Shown here: positions 1 through 8,377 of the stretch, piece after piece | Layout: every line of letters begins with the position of its first letter | Position numbering within the stretch: position 1 is the first letter of the stretch | DNA from: Asaia bogorensis | GTDB taxonomy: Bacteria > Pseudomonadota > Alphaproteobacteria > Acetobacterales > Acetobacteraceae | Length of the DNA: 64,000 nt | Assembly (NCBI RefSeq): GCF_900465345.1 | Contig: NZ_UEGO01000038.1 | Span: 1 to 64,000, forward strand | Direction of reading: 5' to 3' | Position numbers and translations under genes: made by a program | The notes under the pieces: model-generated | Database searches by the model: none | What the model was told of the DNA's origin: nothing | What the model saw: the letters and a program-made list of their open reading frames with translations, nothing else

Positions 1-72
1 GCATCTCAAGATGCGGAAAAGTCGGTCGCCGCCAGGTCCCCTGATCCACCCCACAAAACACACCACCACCCC

Positions 73-149
<77 letters not shown>

Positions 150-575
150 AATACCCTACAGACATAATCCAGGGACAGCGCAGATCTCTCACAGAGAATA
201 CGCGTCTATACGCGCGCGTGTGCTCGCGCTGAGTGCAGCCCAGATAACCCCTGATCCCGCGTCGAAAACGCTCACTGCCTCACAGCAGGCACAAACACCG
301 CCATCAGCGCGGCCCAGGCACAGGATAATCAAATCCTCGGTACAGATCGCCTCTGGTCGTTATAAATTCTCAAGGCGTAGCGGCCTCATGAAGGAGGATC
401 GTTCTTGCTTGTAGACACTTGCAACAGGGGCTCTAGGGCAGATCCTCTCCCGATTAAGAGCTGTACGAATCATTCGCAGAACATGTGCGAAATTCGAAAC
501 GATTCCCTCCGAAATTTATAGACTACAGCTGGAACCCCTTATCCTCGCTCGATATCGAGATTTGCAGGCAGGGCC
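150..575. other. Intergenic stretch, no convincing gene
   Basis: I find no recognisable gene between the initiator tRNA and the membrane protein that follows. The stretch holds a GC-alternating patch near 200-230 and a possible -10 sequence (TATAAAT at 361-367). A near-perfect Shine-Dalgarno sequence, AAGGAGG, lies at 391-397. It sits seven bases before a TTG codon at 405 that opens a 38-codon reading frame ending with TAG at 519-521. This might be a micro-protein or a short transcript; there is no homology I recognise. Confidence 0.4.
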
Positions 576-1091
576 TCAGAACCCGCCATAGAGATAGAAT
601 GGGATCAGGGCGAAGATAAACCAGGCGATGAGGAAGACCAGTGGCGCCTGATGGGCGAACATGCGACCGCGGCGCGCACGGTGATTCATCGCGCGAGCAT
701 CCTCGTCGCTTCTGGCCAGAGTGAACTCCGAAAGGTTGGGGCATTGCTTGTGCAGATGCTGCTCCTTCTCGTTCCATTTGCTGATTGCCGCATAGCCAGC
801 GCGAATACCCGGCAAAGCCATCAAGGTCAGCATGAACCCCAAAAGCGAAAGCAGCGGTGGGATAAGGATCGCCATGCGATCGCCCCATCGTGTCGTTGAA
901 CCTGTCATGGCTGTGGCATAGGCGATGACCAGAAAGGCTTGCGAACTCAGAAGCGCCTGCAGGCGGCCATTGACCGTCTCCGTCTCGAACCGGATTTCGG
1001 AGCGGTAATAGGCGAGCAGTTCATTGTCCGTCGGTTTGCCATGGGCAATGACCTCTTCGGCCTCTGGCGGTGGAAAAGCTGGAATGACCAT
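576..1091 (-). CDS. Small inner-membrane protein, unknown function
   Basis: This 171-residue protein has a soluble N-terminus of about 45 residues. Hydrophobic segments follow at about 48-66 and 72-95, then a charged loop of about 50 residues rich in Arg, His and Glu, and a last hydrophobic segment at about 148-168 ending in YLYGGF. The loop and N-terminus probably face the same side. The start at 1091 is preceded on its strand by GGGAGAGG, a good ribosome binding site. It stands alone, with no neighbour on its strand within 400 bases. I do not recognise the family; the topology would fit a small membrane-associated structural or sensory protein, but that is a guess. Confidence 0.7.
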   Translation of the reverse strand: MVIPAFPPPEAEEVIAHGKPTDNELLAYYRSEIRFETETVNGRLQALLSSQAFLVIAYATAMTGSTTRWGDRMAILIPPLLSLLGFMLTLMALPGIRAGYAAISKWNEKEQHLHKQCPNLSEFTLARSDEDARAMNHRARRGRMFAHQAPLVFLIAWFIFALIPFYLYGGF

Positions 1092-1520
1092 GATGCGTCC
1101 TCTCCCTGAGTTATGCCTGACAGGACGCGTTCTTCTTATCGTTTGGCCCGGGAGGCGACCGCGCTGAGCGCATGATCGCCGGGCCTGCCGCGTGAAGGAT
1201 CAAAGCGCACGAGGCGCTTATCGGTTCGTCTTGTTGTTGATCGCTCGGATATGTTGCAATGAGCTTGCTTGTCGGGAGGCAAGCGCTGGGAGGTATAGAT
1301 ATCAGTTCAGGCACAATGCTGGACCGTGCGCGCTTTGGATCGGAAGGAGGCGAGCTGATAACACCCGACGTCTTCATCTGGATGTCTCCACACGGTCCGG
1401 GCAGTGAACAGGCTCTAACGTCAGCCAACATGGCGGCCAGCAGGTGGCGGCTCTAGCGTTCGGATCGCGGCCGCTTCGTGAGAGACCAGCCTCTCACGAC
1501 GGCGAAAAGCCCCCGACTAC
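1092..1520. other. Intergenic stretch, no convincing gene
   Basis: Open frames here are short, have no ribosome binding sites and encode low-complexity translations. The only structure I see is the perfect hairpin at 1476-1499, listed separately. I see nothing else in the stretch. Confidence 0.5.
1476..1499. terminator. Hairpin downstream of the AGE-family gene
   Basis: Arms TCGTGAGAG and CTCTCACGA form a perfect 9-bp stem around a 6-nt loop, 22 bases past the stop codon of the AGE-family gene on the minus strand. No U tract follows, so it may end transcription with help from Rho or only protect the 3' end of the hldE operon message. Confidence 0.45.
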
Positions 1521-2678
1521 TCAGCGAGAGATGATTTCGCGTCCTGCACCATAGATGTGATAGAGCGAGCTTGCCGGCATGTAGTCGACCAGTGCGACAC
1601 TACGCGCGTCGATATGGTCGACCCAGCCTCCGCCAAGCTGCGAGGGGGCAAAAATACGCAGGAAGGCAGCAGCATATGGCTCTGCGTCGTCGGTCTTGGG
1701 TGTCAGTCCCGGAGTGTAGAGCAGTCTCAACAGCTCGGTCTGCGCCCAGATCCGCGCCGAGTGCTCCTGGACCACATGCCTGTCGCTCATGCTGTCCAGC
1801 ACGACGCGGCGTTGATGATCACAGCCATGCGTGAAGCCAGCCTCGAAAAGTGAAGCTGCTGTCTGTTTGCGCCATTCAGCCCCGCTCTCAGCTTCAGGTG
1901 TCAGATGACCGAAATCGCGTAACAGCCAGGACCATTCAAACAGATGACCTGCTTGCACCTGATTGGCACCATACGGGGCGAGGGGTGACCAGTCCGGGGC
2001 GAAGAATTCTAGGAGCAGCCCCGACCGTGTGTCGATCAGATGGGTGCGGGCCAGTTCGACAAGGCTCCGCGCCTTGTCGAGGTAGAACGAATCGCCCGTT
2101 GCCTCGAATACGACCAGATAGGCCTCAAGCAGATGCATGTGCGGGTTCTGGCTGCGTCGTGTCCCGTCATCAGGTATCGCGTCGAGATAGCCACCGTTGT
2201 CTGCCGTAAAGATCAGGTCGATTTCATCAGCGATGCAGCGCGCCAGAGCCCAGTCTTTTGGGCGGTTTGCATAACGTATGGCCCAGCCGCAGGCGAAAAG
2301 AATGAAGGCATGGGCGTAGAGATCGCGTTTCGTGCTGGCAGGGCGATTATTCGGGTCGATCGAGAATACCCAGCCCGGCTGGGCATCGGTGCGGTGATAG
2401 AGCCTTTCAACCCGGTCCAGGCAAGCGAGCGCCTGATCCCCCGCGGCATACACGCCATCCAGAGCAGCGCGGCAATAGGTCGCAATCTGCCGCGCCTGGA
2501 CCATGAGTCTTGACGCATCGAGCCGGATGGGGCGCGCCTGCCAGTCAAGGCGTTCGTGATACAGCATGCGTGACGGATCGAACCCGGCCTCGCTCCACAG
2601 GGGGAGGGCTTGCCCGACAAGCCAGTCGCGCCACTGATCCCGAATGGCGGGGGCTGTTTCTTGCTTGGCACGGGTCAT
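1521..2678 (-). CDS. AGE-family epimerase/isomerase
   Basis: The 385-residue protein belongs to the N-acylglucosamine 2-epimerase fold family, an (alpha/alpha)6 barrel that includes mannose isomerases, YihS-type aldose-ketose isomerases and cellobiose epimerases. The hallmark NPHMHLLEA segment lies near residue 178, and a second conserved His/Glu region follows in the C-terminal half (RIWAQTELLRL). The length fits the family's usual 380-420. It begins one base after the hldE stop, so the two are almost certainly co-transcribed, which links it to sugar-phosphate or LPS precursor metabolism. Substrate cannot be read from the sequence: mannose/fructose interconversion is the commonest activity in this subgroup, and a role on a heptose is only an inference from its neighbour. 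Confidence 0.85.
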   Translation of the reverse strand: MTRAKQETAPAIRDQWRDWLVGQALPLWSEAGFDPSRMLYHERLDWQARPIRLDASRLMVQARQIATYCRAALDGVYAAGDQALACLDRVERLYHRTDAQPGWVFSIDPNNRPASTKRDLYAHAFILFACGWAIRYANRPKDWALARCIADEIDLIFTADNGGYLDAIPDDGTRRSQNPHMHLLEAYLVVFEATGDSFYLDKARSLVELARTHLIDTRSGLLLEFFAPDWSPLAPYGANQVQAGHLFEWSWLLRDFGHLTPEAESGAEWRKQTAASLFEAGFTHGCDHQRRVVLDSMSDRHVVQEHSARIWAQTELLRLLYTPGLTPKTDDAEPYAAAFLRIFAPSQLGGGWVDHIDARSVALVDYMPASSLYHIYGAGREIISR

Positions 2679-2679
2679 G

Positions 2680-4158
2680 TCACTCAGGTTTCAAACTCAC
2701 TGCTTCCGGACTCGCCGTCGCTGAAGGACCAGCCTTCATCTTGCGAACGATCGATGTTGTCGACCGCCCTGATACCAGATCGGCCAGAACGACGCGACCG
2801 CCCCAGGATTTCACTTCTTCGCCGCCCACAACCTGATCTTCGGTGTAATCAGCACCCTTGACCACGATATCCGGTCTGAGGGCGCAGATCGTTTTAAGGG
2901 GCGTGTCCTCGTCAAAAATGATGACCAGATCGACATCGCGCAGGGCACCCATGACGGTTGCGCGTGCCCGCTCGTCCTGCAATGGGCGCTCTGCCCCCTT
3001 GAGACGACGTACCGAGGCGTCACTGTTCAGCGCGACGATCAGCTTGTCGCCCTCCCTGGCCGCAGCATGAATCAGCGCGATATGCCCGGGGTGGAGCAGA
3101 TCGAAACAGCCATTGGTAAAGACCACGCGCGCACCATGCCGACGCCAGGCTTCGATAATTCCCTGGGCCTGGGGCAAAGTGGCAATAACACCATCACGGT
3201 CGATCTTGGATTTGAGGGCGGCGCTGAGTTCTGCGCGTGAAACGGTCGCAGTGCCCAGCTTGCCAACCACGATTGCCGCCGCATTGGTGGCGATGACCAT
3301 GGCCGTGCGCAGATCGGCGCCGGCCGACATCATGGCCGCTACTGTCGCAACAACAGTGTCTCCAGCCCCCGAGACATCGAACACCTCGGATTGCGGAACA
3401 TGGGCATGCGTCATGCGGCCGTTGCGCTCAAGAAGGGTCATGCCCTCCTCCGAGCGTGTTACAAGAACATCGCCGCCAAACTGCTCCTGTGCGGCCAAGG
3501 CAGCAAAATGGATTTCGGTGTCGCTGTTGACCGGTAGCCCTGTGGCTGCTGCCAGCTCCTTGCGATTGGGCGTGATAAGCTGTGCGCCTCTATAAACCGA
3601 AAGATCCCGGCGCTTGGGGTCGACCACAACAGGGATGCCGCGCTGATTGGCTGCCTGAATGATGGCCTGAAGCACCTCGTTGCTCAGCACGCCTTTGGCG
3701 TAGTCGGAGCAGATCACGACATCCGCCTGGTCCATGGCAGCGAGTGATGCGGCGATCAGACGTTCCTGAACCGGCGGAGGAACGAGCACCGAGGGCTCTT
3801 CATCGATCCGCACGATCTGCTGGCGGCCGCTCAGCACGCGTGTCTTCGTGATGGTGACCCAGTCGGGATCCTCAACCAGATGGCCCAGATCGATGCCGGG
3901 TTCGCGCCCCACGGCCCGACGGAATTCCCTTGCCGAACCATCCTGCCCCACCAGCCCGACGAGCGTGACAGCACAGCCAAGCGCTGCGGCATTCATGGCC
4001 ACGTTGGCAGCCCCTCCCGGCACGCTGCTGTGTTTGGCGCGCAGCAGCACCGGCACCGGTGCTTCGGGTGAGATACGATCGACCGAGCCGTGGATATAGC
4101 AGTCGAGCAGCAGGTCTCCGATGATCAGGACGCGCCCGAATATGAAGTCGCTAATCAT
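2680..4158 (-). CDS. hldE: Bifunctional heptose 7-phosphate kinase / heptose 1-phosphate adenylyltransferase
   Basis: HldE (RfaE) makes ADP-D-glycero-beta-D-manno-heptose precursors for the LPS inner core in the cytoplasm. Residues 1 to about 315 are a ribokinase-fold kinase with the N-terminal GGAAN motif (48-52) and the catalytic SGAGDT motif (263-268). Residues 340-475 are a nucleotidyltransferase with FTNGCFDLLHPGH (346-358), whose HxGH signature is at 355-358. Length 492 residues compares well with about 477 in E. coli. The start has GAGGA six to seven bases upstream. It is the first gene of an operon with the AGE-family isomerase and diverges from the HtrA-like protease. The bifunctional fused form is intact. 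Confidence 0.97.
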   Translation of the reverse strand: MISDFIFGRVLIIGDLLLDCYIHGSVDRISPEAPVPVLLRAKHSSVPGGAANVAMNAAALGCAVTLVGLVGQDGSAREFRRAVGREPGIDLGHLVEDPDWVTITKTRVLSGRQQIVRIDEEPSVLVPPPVQERLIAASLAAMDQADVVICSDYAKGVLSNEVLQAIIQAANQRGIPVVVDPKRRDLSVYRGAQLITPNRKELAAATGLPVNSDTEIHFAALAAQEQFGGDVLVTRSEEGMTLLERNGRMTHAHVPQSEVFDVSGAGDTVVATVAAMMSAGADLRTAMVIATNAAAIVVGKLGTATVSRAELSAALKSKIDRDGVIATLPQAQGIIEAWRRHGARVVFTNGCFDLLHPGHIALIHAAAREGDKLIVALNSDASVRRLKGAERPLQDERARATVMGALRDVDLVIIFDEDTPLKTICALRPDIVVKGADYTEDQVVGGEEVKSWGGRVVLADLVSGRSTTSIVRKMKAGPSATASPEAVSLKPE

Positions 4159-4388
4159 CTGTAATCCTCGATAAAACCCGCCTCATGGCGCCACAGCATG
4201 GTCGCTCTGTCGTCCTGCCAAAGGCGCGGGCGAATGACAATCCTGCTTCCCGCTCTGGAAGTGGCGGTCCCGCGCCTTCGGGTGATGGCGCCTTGTCGCG
4301 GGTAAAGATGCAAGAGAGATGGAATCATTTCATTTCTGCGCTATCGTGCCGCCATGACCCTGAATATTGCCCTGGCTGTGGTTTGTTG

Positions 4389-5570
4389 ATGCGCAAAGCT
4401 CTCCTCCTTCTCGTTCTGGCCGGGTTTGGCATTGACAGGGCCTATGCCTTGCCGGCGTTCCTGGAAAAATTCCTGCCACACCCGCCGCCGCAGCCCAGCC
4501 ATCCGGCTATTCCCGCTGTGCCCCCTGCCAGCGCGGTGAAGATTCCGGCCCAGGCGGCAGTACCGGACGGAACGCCTGCCTTGCCCCCCGTGCTGGTGCA
4601 GTCGGGGCCACTCTCGTTTGCGCCGCTGGTGCAGCGTGTCATTCCGGCAGTCGTCAACATTGCCATCACACAGATAAGCTCGGAAGGCGGGGGCAAGGTA
4701 CCCGCCCAGATCAAGGGCACACCGCTCGAAAAGCGGTATCGCGAGAAAATGCAGCGCCATCAGGAGGAGATCCTTGGCGCTGGTTCAGGGTTTATCATTG
4801 ATCCGTCCGGTATCATCGTGACGAATGATCACGTGGTCGGTGATGCCGACAACGTGACTGTCTCGCTCTCCAACGGGCAGGAACTGCCCGCCAAGCTCGT
4901 GGGGGTTGATGCCCTCACCGATATCGCAGTCATCAAGGTCGAATCACCCAAGCCACTGCCCTATGTGACCTGGGGAGACAGCCACAAGGTGAATGTGGGT
5001 GACTGGATCCTGGTTGCGGGCAACCCGTTCGGGTTCGGCTCGTCTGTGAGTGCCGGTATCGTCTCGGCGCGCGGGCGTGATCTGGGGGCCGGTTCCCTCG
5101 ATGATTTCCTGCAGCTCGATGCGCCGATCAACCCAGGAAATTCCGGTGGCCCGGCCTTCAACATGAGAGGACAGGTGGTCGCCGTTAATGCGGCCATGGT
5201 TTCCCCTGCCGGGGGATCGGTCGGCATCGGCTTTGGTATTCCCTCGGAAATCGTGGCCCCCATCGTGGAAGAGATACGCCGCACGGGCCATGTCGATCAT
5301 GGCTGGCTGGGTGTCACACTCGATGACGGTGATGGTTCCGTCGTGCTCGTGGATGTCGATCGCAATGGTCCGGCGCAGAAGGGCGGCCTGATGAAGGGCG
5401 ACAAGATTACCGCCATCAATAACGCTCCAGTCGAAAACGGTCGTGCATTGTTGCGTATCGTCGCCGCAGGAAAGCCGGGAAATGCCGTGACTTTCACGGT
5501 AATACGCAAGGGTAAGACCGTGACAGTGACACTTCCAATCGGGAAACGCCCGGCAGATGCCGATGAATGA
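4389..5570 (+). CDS. HtrA/DegP-family periplasmic serine protease, single PDZ
   Basis: From the chosen start the product has 393 residues and begins with a signal peptide (MRKALLLLVLAGFGIDRAYA), then a Pro-rich linker of about 50 residues, a trypsin-like domain and one PDZ domain. The triad is visible as H148 in TNDHVV, D178 in LTDIAVIKV and S252 in GNSGGPAF. E. coli DegP has two PDZ domains; this has one, as in DegS, but without a DegS-like membrane anchor. The frame is open for another 68 codons upstream to 4185, but only the internal Met gives an export signal; TTG codons just before it are alternatives. It is followed on the same strand by a two-component system, which suggests envelope-stress coupling by context only. 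Confidence 0.93.
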   Translation: MRKALLLLVLAGFGIDRAYALPAFLEKFLPHPPPQPSHPAIPAVPPASAVKIPAQAAVPDGTPALPPVLVQSGPLSFAPLVQRVIPAVVNIAITQISSEGGGKVPAQIKGTPLEKRYREKMQRHQEEILGAGSGFIIDPSGIIVTNDHVVGDADNVTVSLSNGQELPAKLVGVDALTDIAVIKVESPKPLPYVTWGDSHKVNVGDWILVAGNPFGFGSSVSAGIVSARGRDLGAGSLDDFLQLDAPINPGNSGGPAFNMRGQVVAVNAAMVSPAGGSVGIGFGIPSEIVAPIVEEIRRTGHVDHGWLGVTLDDGDGSVVLVDVDRNGPAQKGGLMKGDKITAINNAPVENGRALLRIVAAGKPGNAVTFTVIRKGKTVTVTLPIGKRPADADE

Positions 5571-5690
5571 GCGGACATTGCGTTCTTCGCCCTTTCTTCT
5601 GGCGCGTAACTGAAAGATAATAAGGTCACTGCAAAGTGAGGGGCGGGCGATCCTGCCCGTCATGGCCCCCGCCAAAGCCAAGGACTGATC

Positions 5691-6371
5691 ATGCGTATTC
5701 TGCTTGTCGAGGATGATCCTACCGTCAGGAGCTTCATCGTGAAGGGACTGAAGGAAACCGGGCATCTCGTCGAGGAGGCCGATAACGGCAAGGACGGTCT
5801 CTTTCTGGCGGTCAGTGAGAATTTCGATATCGTTATTCTCGACCGGATGCTGCCCGGAGGCATTGACGGTCTGCGTATCCTGGAAACGCTTCGTGCCCAG
5901 AATAACGCAACGCCCGTGCTGCTTCTCTCGGCACTCGCCGATGTGGATGAGCGCGTTGCCGGCCTGAAGGCTGGTGGCGACGACTACATGACCAAGCCGT
6001 TCGCCTTTTCGGAGCTTCTGGCTCGTGTCGAGGCCCTGGCCCGTCGCGGAAGTGCCGAGCAGGCACCGCAGACCAAGCTTGTTGTGGCCGATCTGGAAAT
6101 GGATCTCCTCTCGCGCACCGTTAAGCGCGGTGAAGAGAAGATTGATCTGCAGCCGCGTGAATTCCGCCTGCTCGAATTCCTGATGCGTCATGCCGGTCAG
6201 GTCGTAACACGCACCATGCTGCTCGAGCGCGTGTGGGACTATCACTTCGACCCGCAGACGAACGTGATCGACGTGCATGTGTCACGCCTGCGACAGAAAG
6301 TTGACAAGCCTTTTGAAACCGCGCTGATCCATACGATCCGCAATGCAGGTTACATCCTGCGCGCCAATTAA
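5691..6371 (+). CDS. OmpR/PhoB-family response regulator
   Basis: The 226-residue protein has a receiver domain (about 1-118) with the acidic pair at D8/D9, phosphoacceptor D51 in VILDRMLPG and the conserved Lys in MTKPF. A winged-helix DNA-binding domain occupies about 130-226 and ends VSRLRQKVDKPFETALIHTIRNAGYIL in two halves typical of the OmpR class. The sensor kinase gene follows 18 bases downstream, so this is a cognate pair. The HtrA-like protease gene lies 120 bases upstream on the same strand. The stimulus is unknown; envelope or metal stress is the usual role of such pairs. Confidence 0.95.
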   Translation: MRILLVEDDPTVRSFIVKGLKETGHLVEEADNGKDGLFLAVSENFDIVILDRMLPGGIDGLRILETLRAQNNATPVLLLSALADVDERVAGLKAGGDDYMTKPFAFSELLARVEALARRGSAEQAPQTKLVVADLEMDLLSRTVKRGEEKIDLQPREFRLLEFLMRHAGQVVTRTMLLERVWDYHFDPQTNVIDVHVSRLRQKVDKPFETALIHTIRNAGYILRAN

Positions 6372-6389
6372 GCAGGATGATATAGCTCC

Positions 6390-7802
6390 ATGAGGTTCAG
6401 CCTGTCGCGCTTTCCCCTGCTTCGCGTCTGGTGGAAGCGCGCCTGGCGGTTTCGTTCAGCCGGGTTGGGCTTCTCATTGGGCTATGGGCTGGTTTTTGCC
6501 CTTTCCGCCACACTCTTCCTGACCTTTCTGTGGTGGCACACCATCGGCGCGCTCGAGCGCGAGGTGGGACAGGCCGTCGATGCCGACGCGCATGGTCTGG
6601 CAGAACGCTGGATGCAGGGGGGTCTTTCCAGCCTGCAACGGGCTATTCAGGACAGGCTCGATCAGGATGTCGAGGATCAGGATCTCTATCTGCTGATCAC
6701 GCCGGGTGGCCAGAGGCTGGCTGGCAACATGCCCTCATGGCCCGAGGCGGTACAACGGGCCGATCGCTTTTACACGCTCAAGATCAGTCGGGCCGGCAAC
6801 ACGACTTCAGCCGCCATGCATGCCTATGTCCTGCCGGGTGGCCTGCAATTGCTGGTGGGCCGCGATATCAGGGGGCGGGATATCCTTCGCCGTGTGCTGA
6901 CAGAAACCTTCCTGTGGTCATGGCTCATGGTGACAGCACTCGCCATTGGTGGGGCATGGGTTGTGCGCGGTATCTTCAGCCGTATTCTGAGCTCGATAGC
7001 CCGTACCACCACGGCGCTGGCCAATGGTGACATGCGTCAGCGTATGCCGCTGGTGGGCAATGATGTCGATCTCGTTGCCCATTCCATCAACCGCATGCTC
7101 GACCGTATTTCCAAGCTCATGGAAGGCGTGAAGCAGGTTTCCAACTCCATCGCTCATGATCTGCGCACGCCGATCACGCGTGCACGTAATCGTCTGGAAG
7201 ATGCTGCCCTTCATGCGCGCTCGACCGAAGAGATGCATGACGCCATCTATCGCGCCGTGGCCGATCTGGATCATGTCACGGCGGTCTTTGATGCGCTGAT
7301 GCGCATTGCCCAGATCGAGGCTGGCGCCCGCCGCGCGGCTTTCGAGACGACTGATCTCATCAGGCCGCTGCAGGATATCGCCGAGCTTTATGAGGCGACA
7401 GCCGAGGATGCCGGGCTGCAGATTGCGCTCGATCTGCCGCCTCGCCTGCTCTTTCATGGTGACGCCCGCCTGATCCAGCAGGCCGTGGCCAACATGATCG
7501 ACAATGCCATAAAGTTTTCGCCTGCTGAAACGACGGTCACGCTACGGGCCAGCGTCTCCGGTAATCTAGTCCGTATCAGCGTGACTGATGAAGGCCCGGG
7601 CATGTCTGCGGAAGATCTGCTGCGCGCCTCCGAGCGGTTCTTCCGTGCCGATCAGGCGCGCAACACGCCGGGGGCCGGTCTGGGTCTGTCGCTGGTGCAG
7701 GCTGTCGCGCAGCTTCACGGCGGCGCATTAGCGCTCGAGCCCCTGCAGCGCGGGCTTCGTGTCGTGCTCAGCCTGCCAGTAGAGGAAAACGGGCTGGGCT
7801 GA
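6390..7802 (+). CDS. Sensor histidine kinase
   Basis: This 470-residue inner-membrane kinase has a transmembrane segment at about 27-50, a periplasmic sensor region of about 120 residues, a second transmembrane segment at about 173-195 and a HAMP linker. The dimerisation domain has H256 in SIAHDLRTPITR as phospho-acceptor. The ATP-binding domain carries the N box NMIDNAIKFSP, the G1 box DEGPGM and the G2 box GAGLGLSLV. It pairs with the response regulator directly upstream. The periplasmic domain has no motif I recognise, so the signal is unknown. Confidence 0.94.
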   Translation: MRFSLSRFPLLRVWWKRAWRFRSAGLGFSLGYGLVFALSATLFLTFLWWHTIGALEREVGQAVDADAHGLAERWMQGGLSSLQRAIQDRLDQDVEDQDLYLLITPGGQRLAGNMPSWPEAVQRADRFYTLKISRAGNTTSAAMHAYVLPGGLQLLVGRDIRGRDILRRVLTETFLWSWLMVTALAIGGAWVVRGIFSRILSSIARTTTALANGDMRQRMPLVGNDVDLVAHSINRMLDRISKLMEGVKQVSNSIAHDLRTPITRARNRLEDAALHARSTEEMHDAIYRAVADLDHVTAVFDALMRIAQIEAGARRAAFETTDLIRPLQDIAELYEATAEDAGLQIALDLPPRLLFHGDARLIQQAVANMIDNAIKFSPAETTVTLRASVSGNLVRISVTDEGPGMSAEDLLRASERFFRADQARNTPGAGLGLSLVQAVAQLHGGALALEPLQRGLRVVLSLPVEENGLG

Positions 7803-7924
7803 AAGGCCGGCAGAGCGGGGCTTGCAGGCTGTTTTGACACGCTCGGTCCAAAAACTGACTACATAAACAAGTCTTCATTCGCAGCCCATGAGAGCGCAAT
7901 ACGGACTGAATTAGTGCCGGTTCT

Positions 7925-8251
7925 ATGACCCACACAGCCTTTGCGCTTTTTTGCCTGACCTGCGCGGTCGGGTCGCCTGGCGTTGCCAGAGCCGATGCCA
8001 TACCGGGCGCCAGCACGGCGCCCGTGCATGAGGCCGTGCCTATGGCTGTCACCAGCGATACGCTAGATTATTGCCGCACCCTGGCTCGCAAGGTGCATCG
8101 CACGCTGCGTCAGACTGCGGCGGCCTCGGCGCCAATCATCAATCAGGCGATGTATCTGGAGCATGAAGGCGAGGCGCTTTGTGCTCACGGGCATCTGCGC
8201 TCGGGCATTGCGCAGGAAAGACGGGCGCTGGTGGTTCTGACGCGGTCCTGA
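7925..8251 (+). CDS. Small exported protein, unknown function
   Basis: The 108-residue product starts with a signal peptide ending near VARADA at residue 24. The mature part is about 84 residues, mostly helical, with two Cys residues (in DYCRTL and ALCAHGH) about 38 residues apart that could form a disulfide. It lies between the sensor kinase and the YdiJ-like dehydrogenase with more than 100 bases on each side, so it is probably a single-gene unit. There is no strong ribosome binding site. I do not recognise it and know of no function. Confidence 0.55.
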   Translation: MTHTAFALFCLTCAVGSPGVARADAIPGASTAPVHEAVPMAVTSDTLDYCRTLARKVHRTLRQTAAASAPIINQAMYLEHEGEALCAHGHLRSGIAQERRALVVLTRS

Positions 8252-8377
8252 ACCGGGCATCATCGGTGGCGGGTCCAATCCGGCAGGCCATCGCTGGTGA
8301 AGGTGGGGTCACTATCGTTCCAAGGTGGTTCAGGCTAATCCAGTGCCAGCGCGTGCCCTCGTGATGGATGACCGGCC

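Noticed and set aside
1111-1431. A 106-codon minus-strand frame
   Set aside because: It has a Pro/Ser-rich translation without domains and no start signal; treated as non-coding.
4944-6278. A 444-codon open frame on the minus strand
   Set aside because: It spans the protease gene and the response regulator gene on the opposite strand, both of which have full catalytic motifs.
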